DNA from: CAWAPD01 sp963783865
GTDB lineage: Bacteria > Actinomycetota > Thermoleophilia > UBA2241
Assembly: GCA_963783865.1 (NCBI GenBank)
Contig: CAWAPD010000003.1
Span: 1-64,000 of the forward strand
Direction of reading: 5' to 3'
Length of the DNA stretch: 64,000 nucleotides
Part shown: positions 32,099 through 40,430 of the stretch, piece by piece
Position numbering within the stretch: position 1 is the first letter of the stretch
Layout of the letters: each line of letters opens with the position of its first letter
Notes under the pieces: generated by a model
What the model saw: the letters and a program-made list of their open reading frames with translations, nothing else
What the model was told of the DNA's origin: nothing
Database searches by the model: none
Made by a program: the position numbers and the translations under genes

Positions 32099-33193
32099 AC
32101 CAGGGAACGACTCGACCCCGAGGTCTTCCGCCTGCCCGTCGACCAGATCCGCGCCGGCTACTACTCCGACGCCTACTTCAACCACACCAAAGAGGTGCTC
32201 GAGCACGACGACCTGCACCCGCGCGTGCTCATGCAGGTGTTCCAGAAGCACGCCGGAACGACGGTGGGCGGCGTCGACGAGGCGATCGCCATCCTCAAGC
32301 TCTGCTCCGGGCGCTACGCTGAGCGCGATGGGCACCGGAACTGGGTGGGTGGCTGGACCGACCTCGAGGTGCGCGCCCTCTACGACGGCGATCGCCTCTC
32401 TCCCTGGGAGACGGTGATGACGATCGAGGGTGACTACGGCCTGTTCGCCCACCTCGAGACCGTCTACCTCGGCACCCTCACGCGGCGGACCCTCGTCTCG
32501 ACGAACGTGCGGGCGGTGGTCGAAGCGGCCGGCGGCAAGCAGATCCTCTTCTTCCCGGCCCGCTTCGACCACTACCGGGTGCAGACCGGCGACGGCTACG
32601 CGGCCCACGTCGCCGGCGCCATCGGCGTGTCGACCGACGCCCAGGCCTCGTGGTGGGGCGGGCGGGGGATCGGCACGGTGCCCCATGGGCTGATCGCCGC
32701 CTGCCACGGCGACACGGTCGAGGCCGCCCGGCGCTTCGCCGACCGCTTCTACCCGGCCGTCCACGTCGTCGCCCTGGTCGACTGGGAGAACGACTGCGTC
32801 GGCACCTCGCTGGCCTGCGCCCGCGCCCTGGGTGAGCGGCTGTGGGGCGTGCGGCTCGACACGGCCGAGACGATCGTCGACCGCTCGCTCTGGTCGAAGA
32901 TGGGACGCTTCGCCCCCACCGGGGTCACGCCCGAGCTGGTGCGCGAGGTCCGCGCGGCGCTCGACGCCGAGGGCTTCGACCACGTGCGGATCGTGGTCAG
33001 CGGCGGCTTCGACCCCGACAAGATCCGCCGCTTCGAAGCGGAGGGCGTGCCCGCCGATGCCTACGGCGTCGGCAGCAAGCTCCTGCGCGGCAACGCCGAC
33101 TTCACCGCCGACGTCGTCATGGTCGACGGCCGGGCCTGCGCCAAGGTCGGCCGGGAGTATCTGCCGAACCCCCGCCTCGAGCGCGTCGACTGA
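32096..33193 (+). CDS. pncB: Nicotinate phosphoribosyltransferase
   Basis: The 365-residue protein matches nicotinate phosphoribosyltransferases of the shorter type: YYSDAYFNHTKEVLE near residue 22, the EGDYGLFAHLETVYLGTLTRR segment near residue 110, FFPARFDHYRVQTGDGYAAHV near residue 150, and the phosphate-binding VVSGGFDPDKIRRFEAEG and AYGVGSKLL near residues 301 and 321. It makes nicotinate mononucleotide from nicotinate and PRPP in the NAD salvage (Preiss-Handler) route. The nicotinamidase-like gene 30 bases downstream provides the substrate, so the two form a salvage operon. Confidence 0.92.
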   Translation: MTRERLDPEVFRLPVDQIRAGYYSDAYFNHTKEVLEHDDLHPRVLMQVFQKHAGTTVGGVDEAIAILKLCSGRYAERDGHRNWVGGWTDLEVRALYDGDRLSPWETVMTIEGDYGLFAHLETVYLGTLTRRTLVSTNVRAVVEAAGGKQILFFPARFDHYRVQTGDGYAAHVAGAIGVSTDAQASWWGGRGIGTVPHGLIAACHGDTVEAARRFADRFYPAVHVVALVDWENDCVGTSLACARALGERLWGVRLDTAETIVDRSLWSKMGRFAPTGVTPELVREVRAALDAEGFDHVRIVVSGGFDPDKIRRFEAEGVPADAYGVGSKLLRGNADFTADVVMVDGRACAKVGREYLPNPRLERVD

Positions 33194-33222
33194 GGCGGTC
33201 CCCCGCGGGGAACCGTGAAGTC

Positions 33223-33777
33223 ATGGGCGAGCCCGTCAGGAAGGTCATCATCGTCGTCGACGTGCTGAACGGGTTCTGCCGCCGGGGGAACCTCGCGAGC
33301 GCCCGTCTGGGCTCGGTCGTCCCGGCGATCCGCGACTACCTCGAGCGCGAGATCGCGACCGGAGCAGTCCCCGTCTTTCTCGCCGACACCCATCGCCCCG
33401 ACGATCCCGAGTTCGCCGTGTTCCCGCCACACTGCGTGGAGGGGTCGGGCGAGGAGAGGGTGGTCGACGAGTTGCAGGAGTTCATCCCTCAGGGGGCGCT
33501 GGTGCCGAAGTCGCGCTACTCGGGGTTCTACGGCACCGACCTGGAGGGGATCCTCGCCGGCCTGCGACCCGACGTGGTCGAGGTGGTCGGCGTCTGCACC
33601 GACATCTGCGTGCTGCACACGGTGGCCGACCTGCGCAACAGGGACTACGCGGTGGTCGTGCGCCCGGACCTGGTCGCGACCTACGACGCTCCCGGCCACG
33701 AAGGCGACGCGGTCGACGCGTTCGCCCTGGACCACATGAGGGACGTGCTCGGCGCGCGCGTAGAACCCGCGGGCTAG
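33223..33777 (+). CDS. pncA: Isochorismatase-family hydrolase, probable nicotinamidase
   Basis: The 184-residue protein has the catalytic triad of nicotinamidases: Asp13 in VVDVLNGF, Lys96 in LVPKSRYSGF and Cys129 in VGVCTDICV. Candidate metal ligands are Asp55, His57 and His70. It should convert nicotinamide to nicotinate, which pncB just upstream uses. The assignment rests on the triad plus the neighbour; other isochorismatase-type hydrolases share the fold. ATG 33223 has a weak ribosome site. The convergent TPR gene ends 13 bases away. Confidence 0.88.
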   Translation: MGEPVRKVIIVVDVLNGFCRRGNLASARLGSVVPAIRDYLEREIATGAVPVFLADTHRPDDPEFAVFPPHCVEGSGEERVVDELQEFIPQGALVPKSRYSGFYGTDLEGILAGLRPDVVEVVGVCTDICVLHTVADLRNRDYAVVVRPDLVATYDAPGHEGDAVDAFALDHMRDVLGARVEPAG

Positions 33778-33790
33778 CCGCCGCCGCCCG

Positions 33791-34396
33791 TCAGGGAGCG
33801 CTGGTCTGGCCGCTCATCAGGTCGACGAAGTTCTGCGCCGACTTGCCCAGCGCCGTCGAGGGGTCGATGGCCGCCGTCCTTGCCCACTCGGCCTTGGCCT
33901 GGTCGCCCTTCTGCTCGGCGAAGTAGAGGATGGCGAGGTTGTAGTGGGCGGCCTGGTTCTGGGGGTCCCGGGCGATGATCGCGTCGAGCATCGAGAGCGC
34001 CTTCGTATCGTTGCCCCGGGCGTGGTAGGCCATGGCGAGCTGCACCTGCGCCTGGGTGTTCGACGGCTGTTTGGCGAGGATCGTCTCGTACAGCGCCACC
34101 GCCTTGCCGGGCTGATCGTTCATGAGGTAGGCGTTGGCCAGGGCGAGGCTCGTCTTCTGGTCGCCGGGGTCGGCCGCGTGCCTGGCCTCGAGCGACTTGA
34201 TCATCGGGCCGTAATCCGTCGCCGCGCCCTTGGTCGACCCGGGCGTCACGGTCGGGTGGCCGGGCGGCAGGGACGGTGACGTCGAGGTCGTGGCGCCGCC
34301 GCCCGAACCCGACGACGACAGCGCGCCCACGGCGACGATGACGGCGGCGACGATCGCCGCCAGCGCGAGGCCTGCAAGGGCGTAGTGCTTTCTCAC
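33791..34396 (-). CDS. Membrane-anchored TPR-repeat protein
   Basis: The 201-residue protein has a membrane anchor at about 6-25 (LAGLALAAIVAAVIVAVGAL), a Ser/Gly/Thr/Pro linker to about 60, and three TPR repeats, with ALANAYLMNDQPGKAVALYETIL, VQLAMAYHARGNDTKALSMLDAII and YNLAILYFAEQKGDQAKAEW as helix pairs. TPRs bind partner proteins, so an assembly role outside the membrane is likely. GTG 34396 is chosen for the AGGAG just before it. It is transcribed away from the Rrf2 gene. Confidence 0.82.
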   Translation of the reverse strand: MRKHYALAGLALAAIVAAVIVAVGALSSSGSGGGATTSTSPSLPPGHPTVTPGSTKGAATDYGPMIKSLEARHAADPGDQKTSLALANAYLMNDQPGKAVALYETILAKQPSNTQAQVQLAMAYHARGNDTKALSMLDAIIARDPQNQAAHYNLAILYFAEQKGDQAKAEWARTAAIDPSTALGKSAQNFVDLMSGQTSAP

Positions 34397-34586
34397 GTGG
34401 TCTCCTGGCACCCGAGGTCTGTCTGCCGGCCGGCCGCCGGCGTGCGGTCGCCCACACCAGTAGTATGCGCCGGGTCCGGGACGGCTTCCGCCCGTTCCCG
34501 GGCCCTTAACACGCCGTTAACCCACGCTTAATAGCCCCGCTCGTACTCAGGCGACAGCAGCGTGATGACCGGTCGGGTCGTGGGCC

Positions 34587-34639
34587 TTGACGCTCCGCTT
34601 GCGACCTTAGTAGAGTGTAACGCGGACAAAAAAAGTCCG
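34587..34639 (+). promoter_or_regulatory. Promoter and inverted-repeat operator of the Rrf2-type regulator
   Basis: A -35 TTGACG (34587-34592) and -10 TAGAGT (34611-34616) are 18 bp apart. Just downstream, CGGAC (34623-34627) and GTCCG (34635-34639) form an inverted repeat around seven A residues. Its position next to the start point suggests binding of the regulator itself. The GGAGGGG ribosome site (34651-34657) precedes ATG 34660. Confidence 0.7.
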
Positions 34640-34659
34640 AATCGAACGTCGGAGGGGCG

Positions 34660-35076
34660 ATGGGCCTGCAACTGACACGAGGCGGCGAATACGGCATCCG
34701 GGCGATGACGTATCTCGCCGCGCGTCCGTTCGGCCAGGTCGCGGCGCTCAACGAGATCGGTCGCGAACAGGACGTGCCGGTCAGCTTCCTCGCCAAGATC
34801 CTCCAGAGCCTGGTCCACGCCGGGCTCGTGACCTCCCAGCGTGGCGCCCACGGCGGGTTCGCGCTGGCGCGGCCCGCCGACGAGATCAGCGTGCGCGAGG
34901 TCGTCGAGGCCGTCGACGGGCCCATCTCCCTGAACGGGTGCGTGCTCTGGCCCGAGGACTGCACCCGCAGCGCCGGCTGCCGGATGCACGAGGTGTGGGT
35001 CGAGGCCCAGGAACGCATGATGGAGGTCCTGGGCGAGGTGCGGCTCTCGCAGCTCGAGCCCACCCCCGTCGGCTGA
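34660..35076 (+). CDS. Rrf2-family transcriptional regulator
   Basis: The 138-residue protein has the Rrf2 winged helix: LTRGGEYGIRAMTYLAARP at the N-terminus, DVPVSFLAKILQSLVHAGLV as recognition region near residue 40, and QRGAHGGFALARPADEIS as wing. The three Cys needed for an Fe-S cluster, as in IscR, NsrR and RsrR, are present in GCVLWPEDCTRSAGCRMHE near residue 88. It probably senses iron-sulphur status, nitric oxide or redox state. No isc/suf genes are adjacent. It has its own promoter with an inverted repeat. Confidence 0.9.
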   Translation: MGLQLTRGGEYGIRAMTYLAARPFGQVAALNEIGREQDVPVSFLAKILQSLVHAGLVTSQRGAHGGFALARPADEISVREVVEAVDGPISLNGCVLWPEDCTRSAGCRMHEVWVEAQERMMEVLGEVRLSQLEPTPVG

Positions 35077-35138
35077 TCGCTCGCGGCGCCCTCGCGCCGC
35101 CCGTCGTCTTGGCGCCTGCCCCCTGTGAAGCCCGGGCC

Positions 35139-36116
35139 TCAGTCTCCGTAGCCCTGCGGGTGCGCCTGCATCCATGCCCATGCGTCGTCGACGATGCGCT
35201 GCAGGCTGCGCTGCGGGCGCCACCCGAGCGCCCGAGCCGCGGCGGCGTGCGACGCCACGAGGACGGCCGGGTCGCCGGGGCGGCGCGGGGCGACGCGGTG
35301 CGAGACGGGGCGGGCGGTCGCCTCGGCGACCGCCCGCAGCACCTCGAGCACCGAGCTCCCCGCGCCGGTCCCGAGGTTGTAGGCGCCGGCCACACCGGGC
35401 AGGCGCTCCAGGGCCGCGAGGTGGGCGTCGGCCAGGTCGAGCACGTGCACGTAGTCGCGCACACAGGTGCCGTCGGGGGTCGCGTAGTCGTCGCCGAAGA
35501 CCGAGAGCTCGGCGCCGTCGCGGGCTGCGCGCAGCGCCAGGGGCACGAGGTGGCTCTCGGGGTCGTGGTCCTCGCCGCGCTCGCCGTCGGCGCCGGCCGC
35601 GTTGAAGTAGCGGAGCGCGCAGACGGCGAGGCGGCCGCTGCCGGCAGCGGCCGCCTCGCCGAGCACGCGCTCCGCCGCCAGCTTGGTCTCGCCGTATGGG
35701 TTGGTCGGCCGCAGCGGAGCGTCCTCTTCGATCGGCACGCGGTCGGGCTCGCCGTAGACGGCGGCGGTCGACGAGAACACGATCCGCGACACCCCGGCCG
35801 CGCGCGCCGCTCCGGCGAGGACGGCCGTGCCGGCGAGGTTCACGTCGGCGTAGCGCTGCGGCTCGGCCACGGATTCGGCGACCTCGGCCAGCGCCGCCAT
35901 GTGGACGATCGCCTCGCAGCCGTCCTCGCGCAGGGCCGCCGTCAGGCGGGCGCCGTCGCGGACGTCGCCTTCGGCGAGCCCGGCGCCCGCCGGCACGGCG
36001 GCCCGGTGCCCGCGCGACAGGTCGTCGTAGACGGTGACCGCGTGCCCGGCGGCCAGCAGCCGGGCCGCGATGACGCTGCCGATGTAGCCGGCGCCGCCTG
36101 TGACCATCACGCGCAT
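35139..36116 (-). CDS. galE: UDP-glucose 4-epimerase
   Basis: The 325-residue protein has the NAD-binding VTGGAGYIGSV at residues 5-15, VYDDLSRGH near residue 29, VHMAALAEVAESV near residue 71, the catalytic Ser/Thr in VFSSTAAVYGEP near residue 117, and the YxxxK pair in NPYGETKLAAE near residue 143. The substrate loop YFNAAGADGERGEDHDP follows. It interconverts UDP-glucose and UDP-galactose for surface sugars. A TAGCAT hexamer at 36124-36129 on the minus strand lies seven bases before the ATG, another probable leaderless start. Confidence 0.92.
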   Translation of the reverse strand: MRVMVTGGAGYIGSVIAARLLAAGHAVTVYDDLSRGHRAAVPAGAGLAEGDVRDGARLTAALREDGCEAIVHMAALAEVAESVAEPQRYADVNLAGTAVLAGAARAAGVSRIVFSSTAAVYGEPDRVPIEEDAPLRPTNPYGETKLAAERVLGEAAAAGSGRLAVCALRYFNAAGADGERGEDHDPESHLVPLALRAARDGAELSVFGDDYATPDGTCVRDYVHVLDLADAHLAALERLPGVAGAYNLGTGAGSSVLEVLRAVAEATARPVSHRVAPRRPGDPAVLVASHAAAARALGWRPQRSLQRIVDDAWAWMQAHPQGYGD

Positions 36117-36168
36117 GGGTCCGATGCTATCAGGCGTGGCTGTGCCGCAGCCGTGCCTCAGATGCGAG

Positions 36169-36204
36169 AAGGGGCGGGGAGCGCTCGCGCGCTCCCCGCC
36201 CCTT
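36169..36204 (-). terminator. 16-bp perfect hairpin after the M6 peptidase gene
   Basis: AAGGGGCGGGGAGCGC (36169-36184) and its exact complement (36189-36204) enclose the loop TCGC. The arm is A-rich outside, giving a U-tract-like CTT end for minus-strand transcripts. It separates the peptidase gene from galE. Confidence 0.85.
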
Positions 36205-36250
36205 CGTCCCGCTCGCGAACGCCCGGGGGCGTTCGCTCACGCCGATCGGG

Positions 36251-38623
36251 TCACTTCTTGTTGTCGACCCAGATCTTCATGGCGTCCGCGGTCTGGCTCT
36301 TGACCTGGATGCGGACGCCGAGCTTCTGGATCTTCACGCCCGCGTCCCACGCCTCTGGATACCACCAGGTCTTGGAATCGTCGAACCACGGCTGCGCCTT
36401 CTTGCCGGGGATGATCTGCGCGCCCCAGGCTCCGCCCGTGGTCAGGTAGAGCAGGTGCGACCGCGTGGCGATCTTGCCGAACGAGGCGTCACGCACCTGG
36501 ATCCGCGTGCGCCAGTAGCGGTCGGCGCCGCCCAGGTACACGCTGTCGGGCATCGGCCGCGCGTCGAGGACCATCTCGCCGCCCTCGCCGGGGTGGTTGC
36601 CCACGTCGTTGTCGGCGTACCACGTGTCGCGGTAGATCAGGTGCAGGCCCTGGTTGTAGGGGAACCAGTCGACCTTGGCGTCGTAGTCGTAGTTGAGCTG
36701 GTAGCAGTTCTTCAGGGCCTCGTCGAAGCCGCTGTAGGTGCGGTACTCGGCGATGTAGTAGCGGGTCGACTGGGCGTTGTAGGTGCCGTCGACCTGCACC
36801 CACGTGCTGGTCTTGAACGCCGTGTCGGCGATCGGCGTCGTGTTCACGTGGACGTCGGCGACCTCCCAGCCGCGGTAGGCGACGCCGCCGTCGGTGTAGT
36901 AGCGGAACCGCAGATACACGCTTTGGCCGGCGCACGGGCTGAGGTCGTAGACGGCCGGCCCGGCGGTCCAGGCGGTCGTGCCGTCGCCGGTCAGGCCGTA
37001 GGCGCCGCCGCCTGAGTCATAGGTCGCCACAGAGCTGCCGGCCGTGTCCCGGAGCGTGCTCCAGGTGCCGGCCGCGCCGGTCGTCGACCACTCCACGTAT
37101 CCCCAGTCGTACCCGGTCTCGATCTCGAACCAGGTCTGGAACGAGAGCGTGGGGCTGCCGCTCGGGATGGTGAGCTTCGCGGACGACGTCAGCGTGTTGT
37201 TCAGGTCGTTGCCGAACTTCGAGTACCACTCCTTGCTCCCGTTGGGCGGCGACAACGACACGCTGTGCTTGGCGTTGGGCAGCGGGATGACGACGCCGAC
37301 CTTGTTGGCCAAGCCCGTCGCCGCCGGCTGCAGCGTGACGGTGGCGGTCTTGCCGCGCTTCACCGTCATGGGGCTGACGAACCCGAGGTAGCTCTTGTCC
37401 CAGACGTTCATCGGGGCGGGCTTGGTCTCGAGACCGAACTCGCGGCCCAGCCACGAGCCGCTGGCCATGAGGGTCCAGAAGCTCGACGGCGACTCGCCGC
37501 CGTAAGTGGTGTCGTACTCGTCGGGCAGGCCGAGGTCGTGGCCGAACTCGTGGCAGAACACGCCGATGCCGCCGTCCTCGGGGTTGATGGTGTAGGGGCC
37601 GACCCAGACGTTGCCACCGGGGCCGATGCCCGTGCTGCCGGGCACCGCGTAGCCGGGGTTGCCGCCCGGGCCGCCGCTCATGGTGTCGAAGACCCACCAG
37701 GAGTGTGCCCAGATGGCGTCGGCGCCCTCGGCGCCGCCACCGGCCGACTCGTCGACGCCGGCGTGGACGAGGATCAGGTGGTCGATGTAGCCGTCGGGCT
37801 CGTCGAACGCGTAGCCGTTGGCCGAGTTCAGGCCGTAGGGGTTCTCCTGGTCGTACTTGGCCCAGTCGAACGTCGGGTCGTCGGCCGCGAGCTGGGCGAC
37901 GGCGTCGCGAGCGACGCGCCACACCGGCCCGTTCAGGTCGTCGCCGCCGACGTCGTTGGCGCCGTACCACGACTCCGGCTGGTCGAGCTGGACCCACGGG
38001 GCGATGTCGCCCGACACGGTGTAGGCGTCGTGCGACTGCTCGAGGTAGTAGCCGGCCATCGTGTCGGTCGACGTGCCGCGGTAGTTGCCGAACTGGTCGT
38101 AGAGCACGTACGAGTTGCCGAACAGCATGTCCTGGTAGTGCGCGCGGCTGAAGTCGCCGGGCCAGAACGTCGAGTTGTCGTCCGACGCCGGGGCGGGGAT
38201 GTCGCCGTGCACCGGACCGGCCGTGTTGTGGCCGGTCTGGTCGCCGCTCGGCCACGGGTCGTCGCCGAACTCCACCAGGACCACGAGCGTGTTCGACGTG
38301 TAGGTCTGCGTTGCGCTGGGGTCGACGGTGGCGGCCCGCAGGTAGCCGCCAAGGGCCGTCCGGGCCCCGGAGTGCGAGCGCGGGGCCAGCGGCATCTTGC
38401 GCGCCGTGGCGTCGCCGCTGCCGTTGGCGATGAAGGCCTGGACCGCGTTGTAGACCTGGTCGGGCGAGGCCCACGGCGGGATCAGACCCGACCTGATCAG
38501 CGACCGCGCGATCAGGTAGTCGTTGGCGTCGACCCTGGTCGCCGACACGGATGCCAGCGCGGGTGATGCCGCGATGATGGTGAGCAGCGCGAGCAGCGCC
38601 GCTCCGAACAGGACCTTCCGCAC
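36251..38623 (-). CDS. Secreted M6-type (immune inhibitor A-like) metallopeptidase
   Basis: The 790-residue protein has a signal peptide (KVLFGAALLALLTIIAASPALA), a propeptide-like part, and the zinc motif HEFGHDLGLPDEYD with HEFGH at 358-362, followed by a Met-turn-like TLMASGSW near residue 388. C-terminal domains with FQTWFEIETGYDWGYVEWST and YDLSPCAGQSVYLRFRYYTD match the beta-sandwich domain of InhA-like peptidases. It should degrade proteins outside the cell. GTG 38623 is preferred over the longer frame because it directly precedes the signal peptide and follows AAAGGGGG. The terminator at 36169-36204 lies behind it. Confidence 0.87.
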   Translation of the reverse strand: MRKVLFGAALLALLTIIAASPALASVSATRVDANDYLIARSLIRSGLIPPWASPDQVYNAVQAFIANGSGDATARKMPLAPRSHSGARTALGGYLRAATVDPSATQTYTSNTLVVLVEFGDDPWPSGDQTGHNTAGPVHGDIPAPASDDNSTFWPGDFSRAHYQDMLFGNSYVLYDQFGNYRGTSTDTMAGYYLEQSHDAYTVSGDIAPWVQLDQPESWYGANDVGGDDLNGPVWRVARDAVAQLAADDPTFDWAKYDQENPYGLNSANGYAFDEPDGYIDHLILVHAGVDESAGGGAEGADAIWAHSWWVFDTMSGGPGGNPGYAVPGSTGIGPGGNVWVGPYTINPEDGGIGVFCHEFGHDLGLPDEYDTTYGGESPSSFWTLMASGSWLGREFGLETKPAPMNVWDKSYLGFVSPMTVKRGKTATVTLQPAATGLANKVGVVIPLPNAKHSVSLSPPNGSKEWYSKFGNDLNNTLTSSAKLTIPSGSPTLSFQTWFEIETGYDWGYVEWSTTGAAGTWSTLRDTAGSSVATYDSGGGAYGLTGDGTTAWTAGPAVYDLSPCAGQSVYLRFRYYTDGGVAYRGWEVADVHVNTTPIADTAFKTSTWVQVDGTYNAQSTRYYIAEYRTYSGFDEALKNCYQLNYDYDAKVDWFPYNQGLHLIYRDTWYADNDVGNHPGEGGEMVLDARPMPDSVYLGGADRYWRTRIQVRDASFGKIATRSHLLYLTTGGAWGAQIIPGKKAQPWFDDSKTWWYPEAWDAGVKIQKLGVRIQVKSQTADAMKIWVDNKK

Positions 38624-38683
38624 GACATCCCCCTTTGGAGAAACCCCTGGCCGAACGCCGAGGCGCCGACCCCCTCGAATGGC

Positions 38684-38712
38684 GCGTCCCGAGGGACGCT
38701 GGGGGCAGTCTA
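38684..38712 (-). promoter_or_regulatory. Promoter -10 and inverted repeat of the M6 peptidase gene
   Basis: On the minus strand TAGACT (38712-38707) is followed by the inverted repeat GCGTCCC-GA-GGGACGC (38684-38699) at the expected transcription start. The repeat may bind a repressor or shape the 5' end of the mRNA. No -35 is recognised. Confidence 0.45.
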
Positions 38713-38789
38713 ACAGAGCCTCAGGGAAGGGGAAGAGGGCGGCGAGATGCCGGATGGCGTGGGGCGCGACCGCGCCCCGCAGCCTACGC

Positions 38790-38996
38790 TCAGCCGAAGC
38801 CGCTGCCGCGAGGCGCGGTCGCGTCCCCGCTCGACGCGGACGAGCCGCCGAGGTTGCTGAGGAAGCTGCTGAACTTCTGGTGGGTCTGGGTGGAGCCGCA
38901 CTTCGGGCAGGACTTTTGATCGTCCTTGAGGAACCCCTGCACGAACACTTCGAACTCGTTGCCGCAGGCGTCACAGACCAGGTCGTAGCTCGCCAC
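38790..38996 (-). CDS. FmdB-family zinc-ribbon protein
   Basis: The 68-residue protein has two Cys pairs, CDACG at about residues 8-12 and CPKCG near residue 32, and the FEVFVQG segment of FmdB/CxxC_CXXC_SSSS regulatory-type proteins. The tail is rich in Ser and Gly (SNLGGSSASSGDATA). It probably binds zinc; its role is unknown in most bacteria. GTG 38996 is chosen for the GGAGGAGAC just before it. It is divergent from the TlpA-like gene. Confidence 0.82.
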   Translation of the reverse strand: MASYDLVCDACGNEFEVFVQGFLKDDQKSCPKCGSTQTHQKFSSFLSNLGGSSASSGDATAPRGSGFG

Positions 38997-39010
38997 GTCT
39001 CCTCCGGATT

Positions 39011-39039
39011 TGAAGGGAAATACCTCTGGGGGTATTATA
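39011..39039 (+). promoter_or_regulatory. Promoter of the tlpA-ccdA pair with operator in the spacer
   Basis: A -35 TTGAAG (39011-39016) and a -10 TATTAT (39034-39039) are 17 bp apart. The inverted repeat AATACC-N6-GGTATT (39020-39037) fills the spacer and overlaps the -10. The centre reads TCTGGG, so the site resembles copper-type CsoR operators (TACCCN-GGGTA pattern) in general form. A repressor binding here would block the promoter. Confidence 0.6.
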
Positions 39040-39132
39040 GCGGGGCTTGGCGCGGTGTAAACACTCGCGCGGCGGTCCTGGTCGCACGACCCGGCTCGCG
39101 CCGCCAGACGCAACGATGACCGGGGAGGCACT

Positions 39133-39633
39133 ATGGATCGACGCCAGAAGAAGGGAGCCGCCTGGCCGGCCGGCGCGCTCGCGGTCCTGCTCGCCGTCGC
39201 TCTCTTTGCGGCCCTCGCCGCCTGCGGCTCGAGCTCCGGCCCCAAGGCGTTGAAGGGCACGACCCTGACCGGCGAGTCCGTCGACCTCGCGGTCTATCGT
39301 GGCAAGCCCGTCGTGATCAACTTCTTCGCCTCGTGGTGCGGTCCGTGCAACCTGGAGGCGCCCGAGGTGGCCGCCTTCGCCAAGGCCCACCCCGAGGTCA
39401 CTGTCGTCGGCGTCGACGTCAACGACGCTCAGGGCGACGGCCAGGGCTTCGTGAGCAAGTACGGCTTCGAGTTCCCCGTGATCTCCGATCCGAACGGGTC
39501 GCTGGCCCAGGACTGGGGCGTCGAGGGCATCCCGACCACGTTCTTCGTGGACAAGGACGGCGTCGTCAAGGACCACGTCGTCGGGGCCTCCGACAGCGCT
39601 ACCTTCGAGTCCAAGCTCAAGCGACTCTACTGA
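39133..39633 (+). CDS. Lipid-anchored TlpA/ResA-type thioredoxin
   Basis: The 166-residue protein has a lipoprotein signal with lipobox LAAC (Cys31) and a thioredoxin-like domain with the active site FASWCGPC (Cys69, Cys72), the TlpA-type GVDVNDAQGDG insert, and the cis-Pro in GIPTTFFVDKDG. It reduces disulphides outside the membrane, for example in apocytochromes c. CcdA, encoded ten bases downstream, would deliver its electrons. ATG 39133 follows GGGGAGG. Confidence 0.9.
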   Translation: MDRRQKKGAAWPAGALAVLLAVALFAALAACGSSSGPKALKGTTLTGESVDLAVYRGKPVVINFFASWCGPCNLEAPEVAAFAKAHPEVTVVGVDVNDAQGDGQGFVSKYGFEFPVISDPNGSLAQDWGVEGIPTTFFVDKDGVVKDHVVGASDSATFESKLKRLY

Positions 39634-39643
39634 GGCGGGCGGC

Positions 39644-40360
39644 GTGCTCGCCGTCACCATCAGCTCGCTGACGCCGGCGGCCCTGGCGATAGCCATGGCC
39701 GCCGGCGTCGTCTCGTTCGTCTCACCCTGCGTGCTGCCGCTGGTGCCGGCCTACCTCTCCTACGTCTCGGGCGTCGCCGTCGAGGACCTCGACCGCCGCC
39801 GCCGCCGGGTCGTGCTGCTGTCGCTGGCGTTCATCGCCGGCTTCACGACGGTGTTCGTCGCCCTGGGGGCGGCGATGGGCGGCGTCGGCACGCTGCTGCA
39901 CGACTCCCGCCACTGGCTGATCACCGTCGGCGCCGTGTTCATGATCGTCGCCGGGCTGGTCGTCGCCGACGTCGTGCACCTGCCCTGGCTGCGCGTGGCC
40001 GTGGAGGGGCGGGCCGGCGGCGCCGCCGGTGCGTTCCTCACCGGCGCCGCCGTCTCGATCGCCTGGACGCCGTGCGTCGGGCCCGTGCTCGGCAGCATCC
40101 TCGCCCTGGCCGGCGGCGACGGGGTGGCGTCGGGGGCGCTGCTGCTGCTCGTCTACTCGCTCGGGCTCGGCCTGCCGTTCCTGGCCGCGGGCCTTGCCTA
40201 CGACTGGGTCATGGACCGGCTCGGGGTGCTCAAGCGCCACTACCGGGCCGTGCAGATCGGCTCGGGAGTGGTGCTGGCGGCCTTCGGCGTGCTGCTGCTG
40301 CTCGGCGGGCCGACCCTGGTCAGCCGGCAGCTGCCGTCGTTCACGCCTTTCGGGCTGTAG
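39644..40360 (+). CDS. ccdA: CcdA-type transmembrane thiol transporter
   Basis: The 238-residue protein has six membrane helices with the two reactive Cys in SFVSPCVLPLVP (Cys29) and SIAWTPCVGPVLG (near residue 147), the pattern of short CcdA/DsbD-beta proteins. It moves reducing equivalents from cytosolic thioredoxin to the TlpA-like protein encoded upstream. GTG 39644 is the start. No cytochrome c biogenesis genes are adjacent in this window. Confidence 0.92.
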   Translation: MLAVTISSLTPAALAIAMAAGVVSFVSPCVLPLVPAYLSYVSGVAVEDLDRRRRRVVLLSLAFIAGFTTVFVALGAAMGGVGTLLHDSRHWLITVGAVFMIVAGLVVADVVHLPWLRVAVEGRAGGAAGAFLTGAAVSIAWTPCVGPVLGSILALAGGDGVASGALLLLVYSLGLGLPFLAAGLAYDWVMDRLGVLKRHYRAVQIGSGVVLAAFGVLLLLGGPTLVSRQLPSFTPFGL

Positions 40361-40430
40361 GAGCGACGGAGTTCCGGCCGGCCCGGCCGACCGAGTCGCG
40401 CCCGTTCCCGCCGCCGCATATGCTTGCCGC

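Noticed and set aside
30533..32983. 816-codon open frame on the minus strand
   Set aside because: Shadow of the CobB-like and pncB genes, with the low-complexity composition typical of antisense frames.
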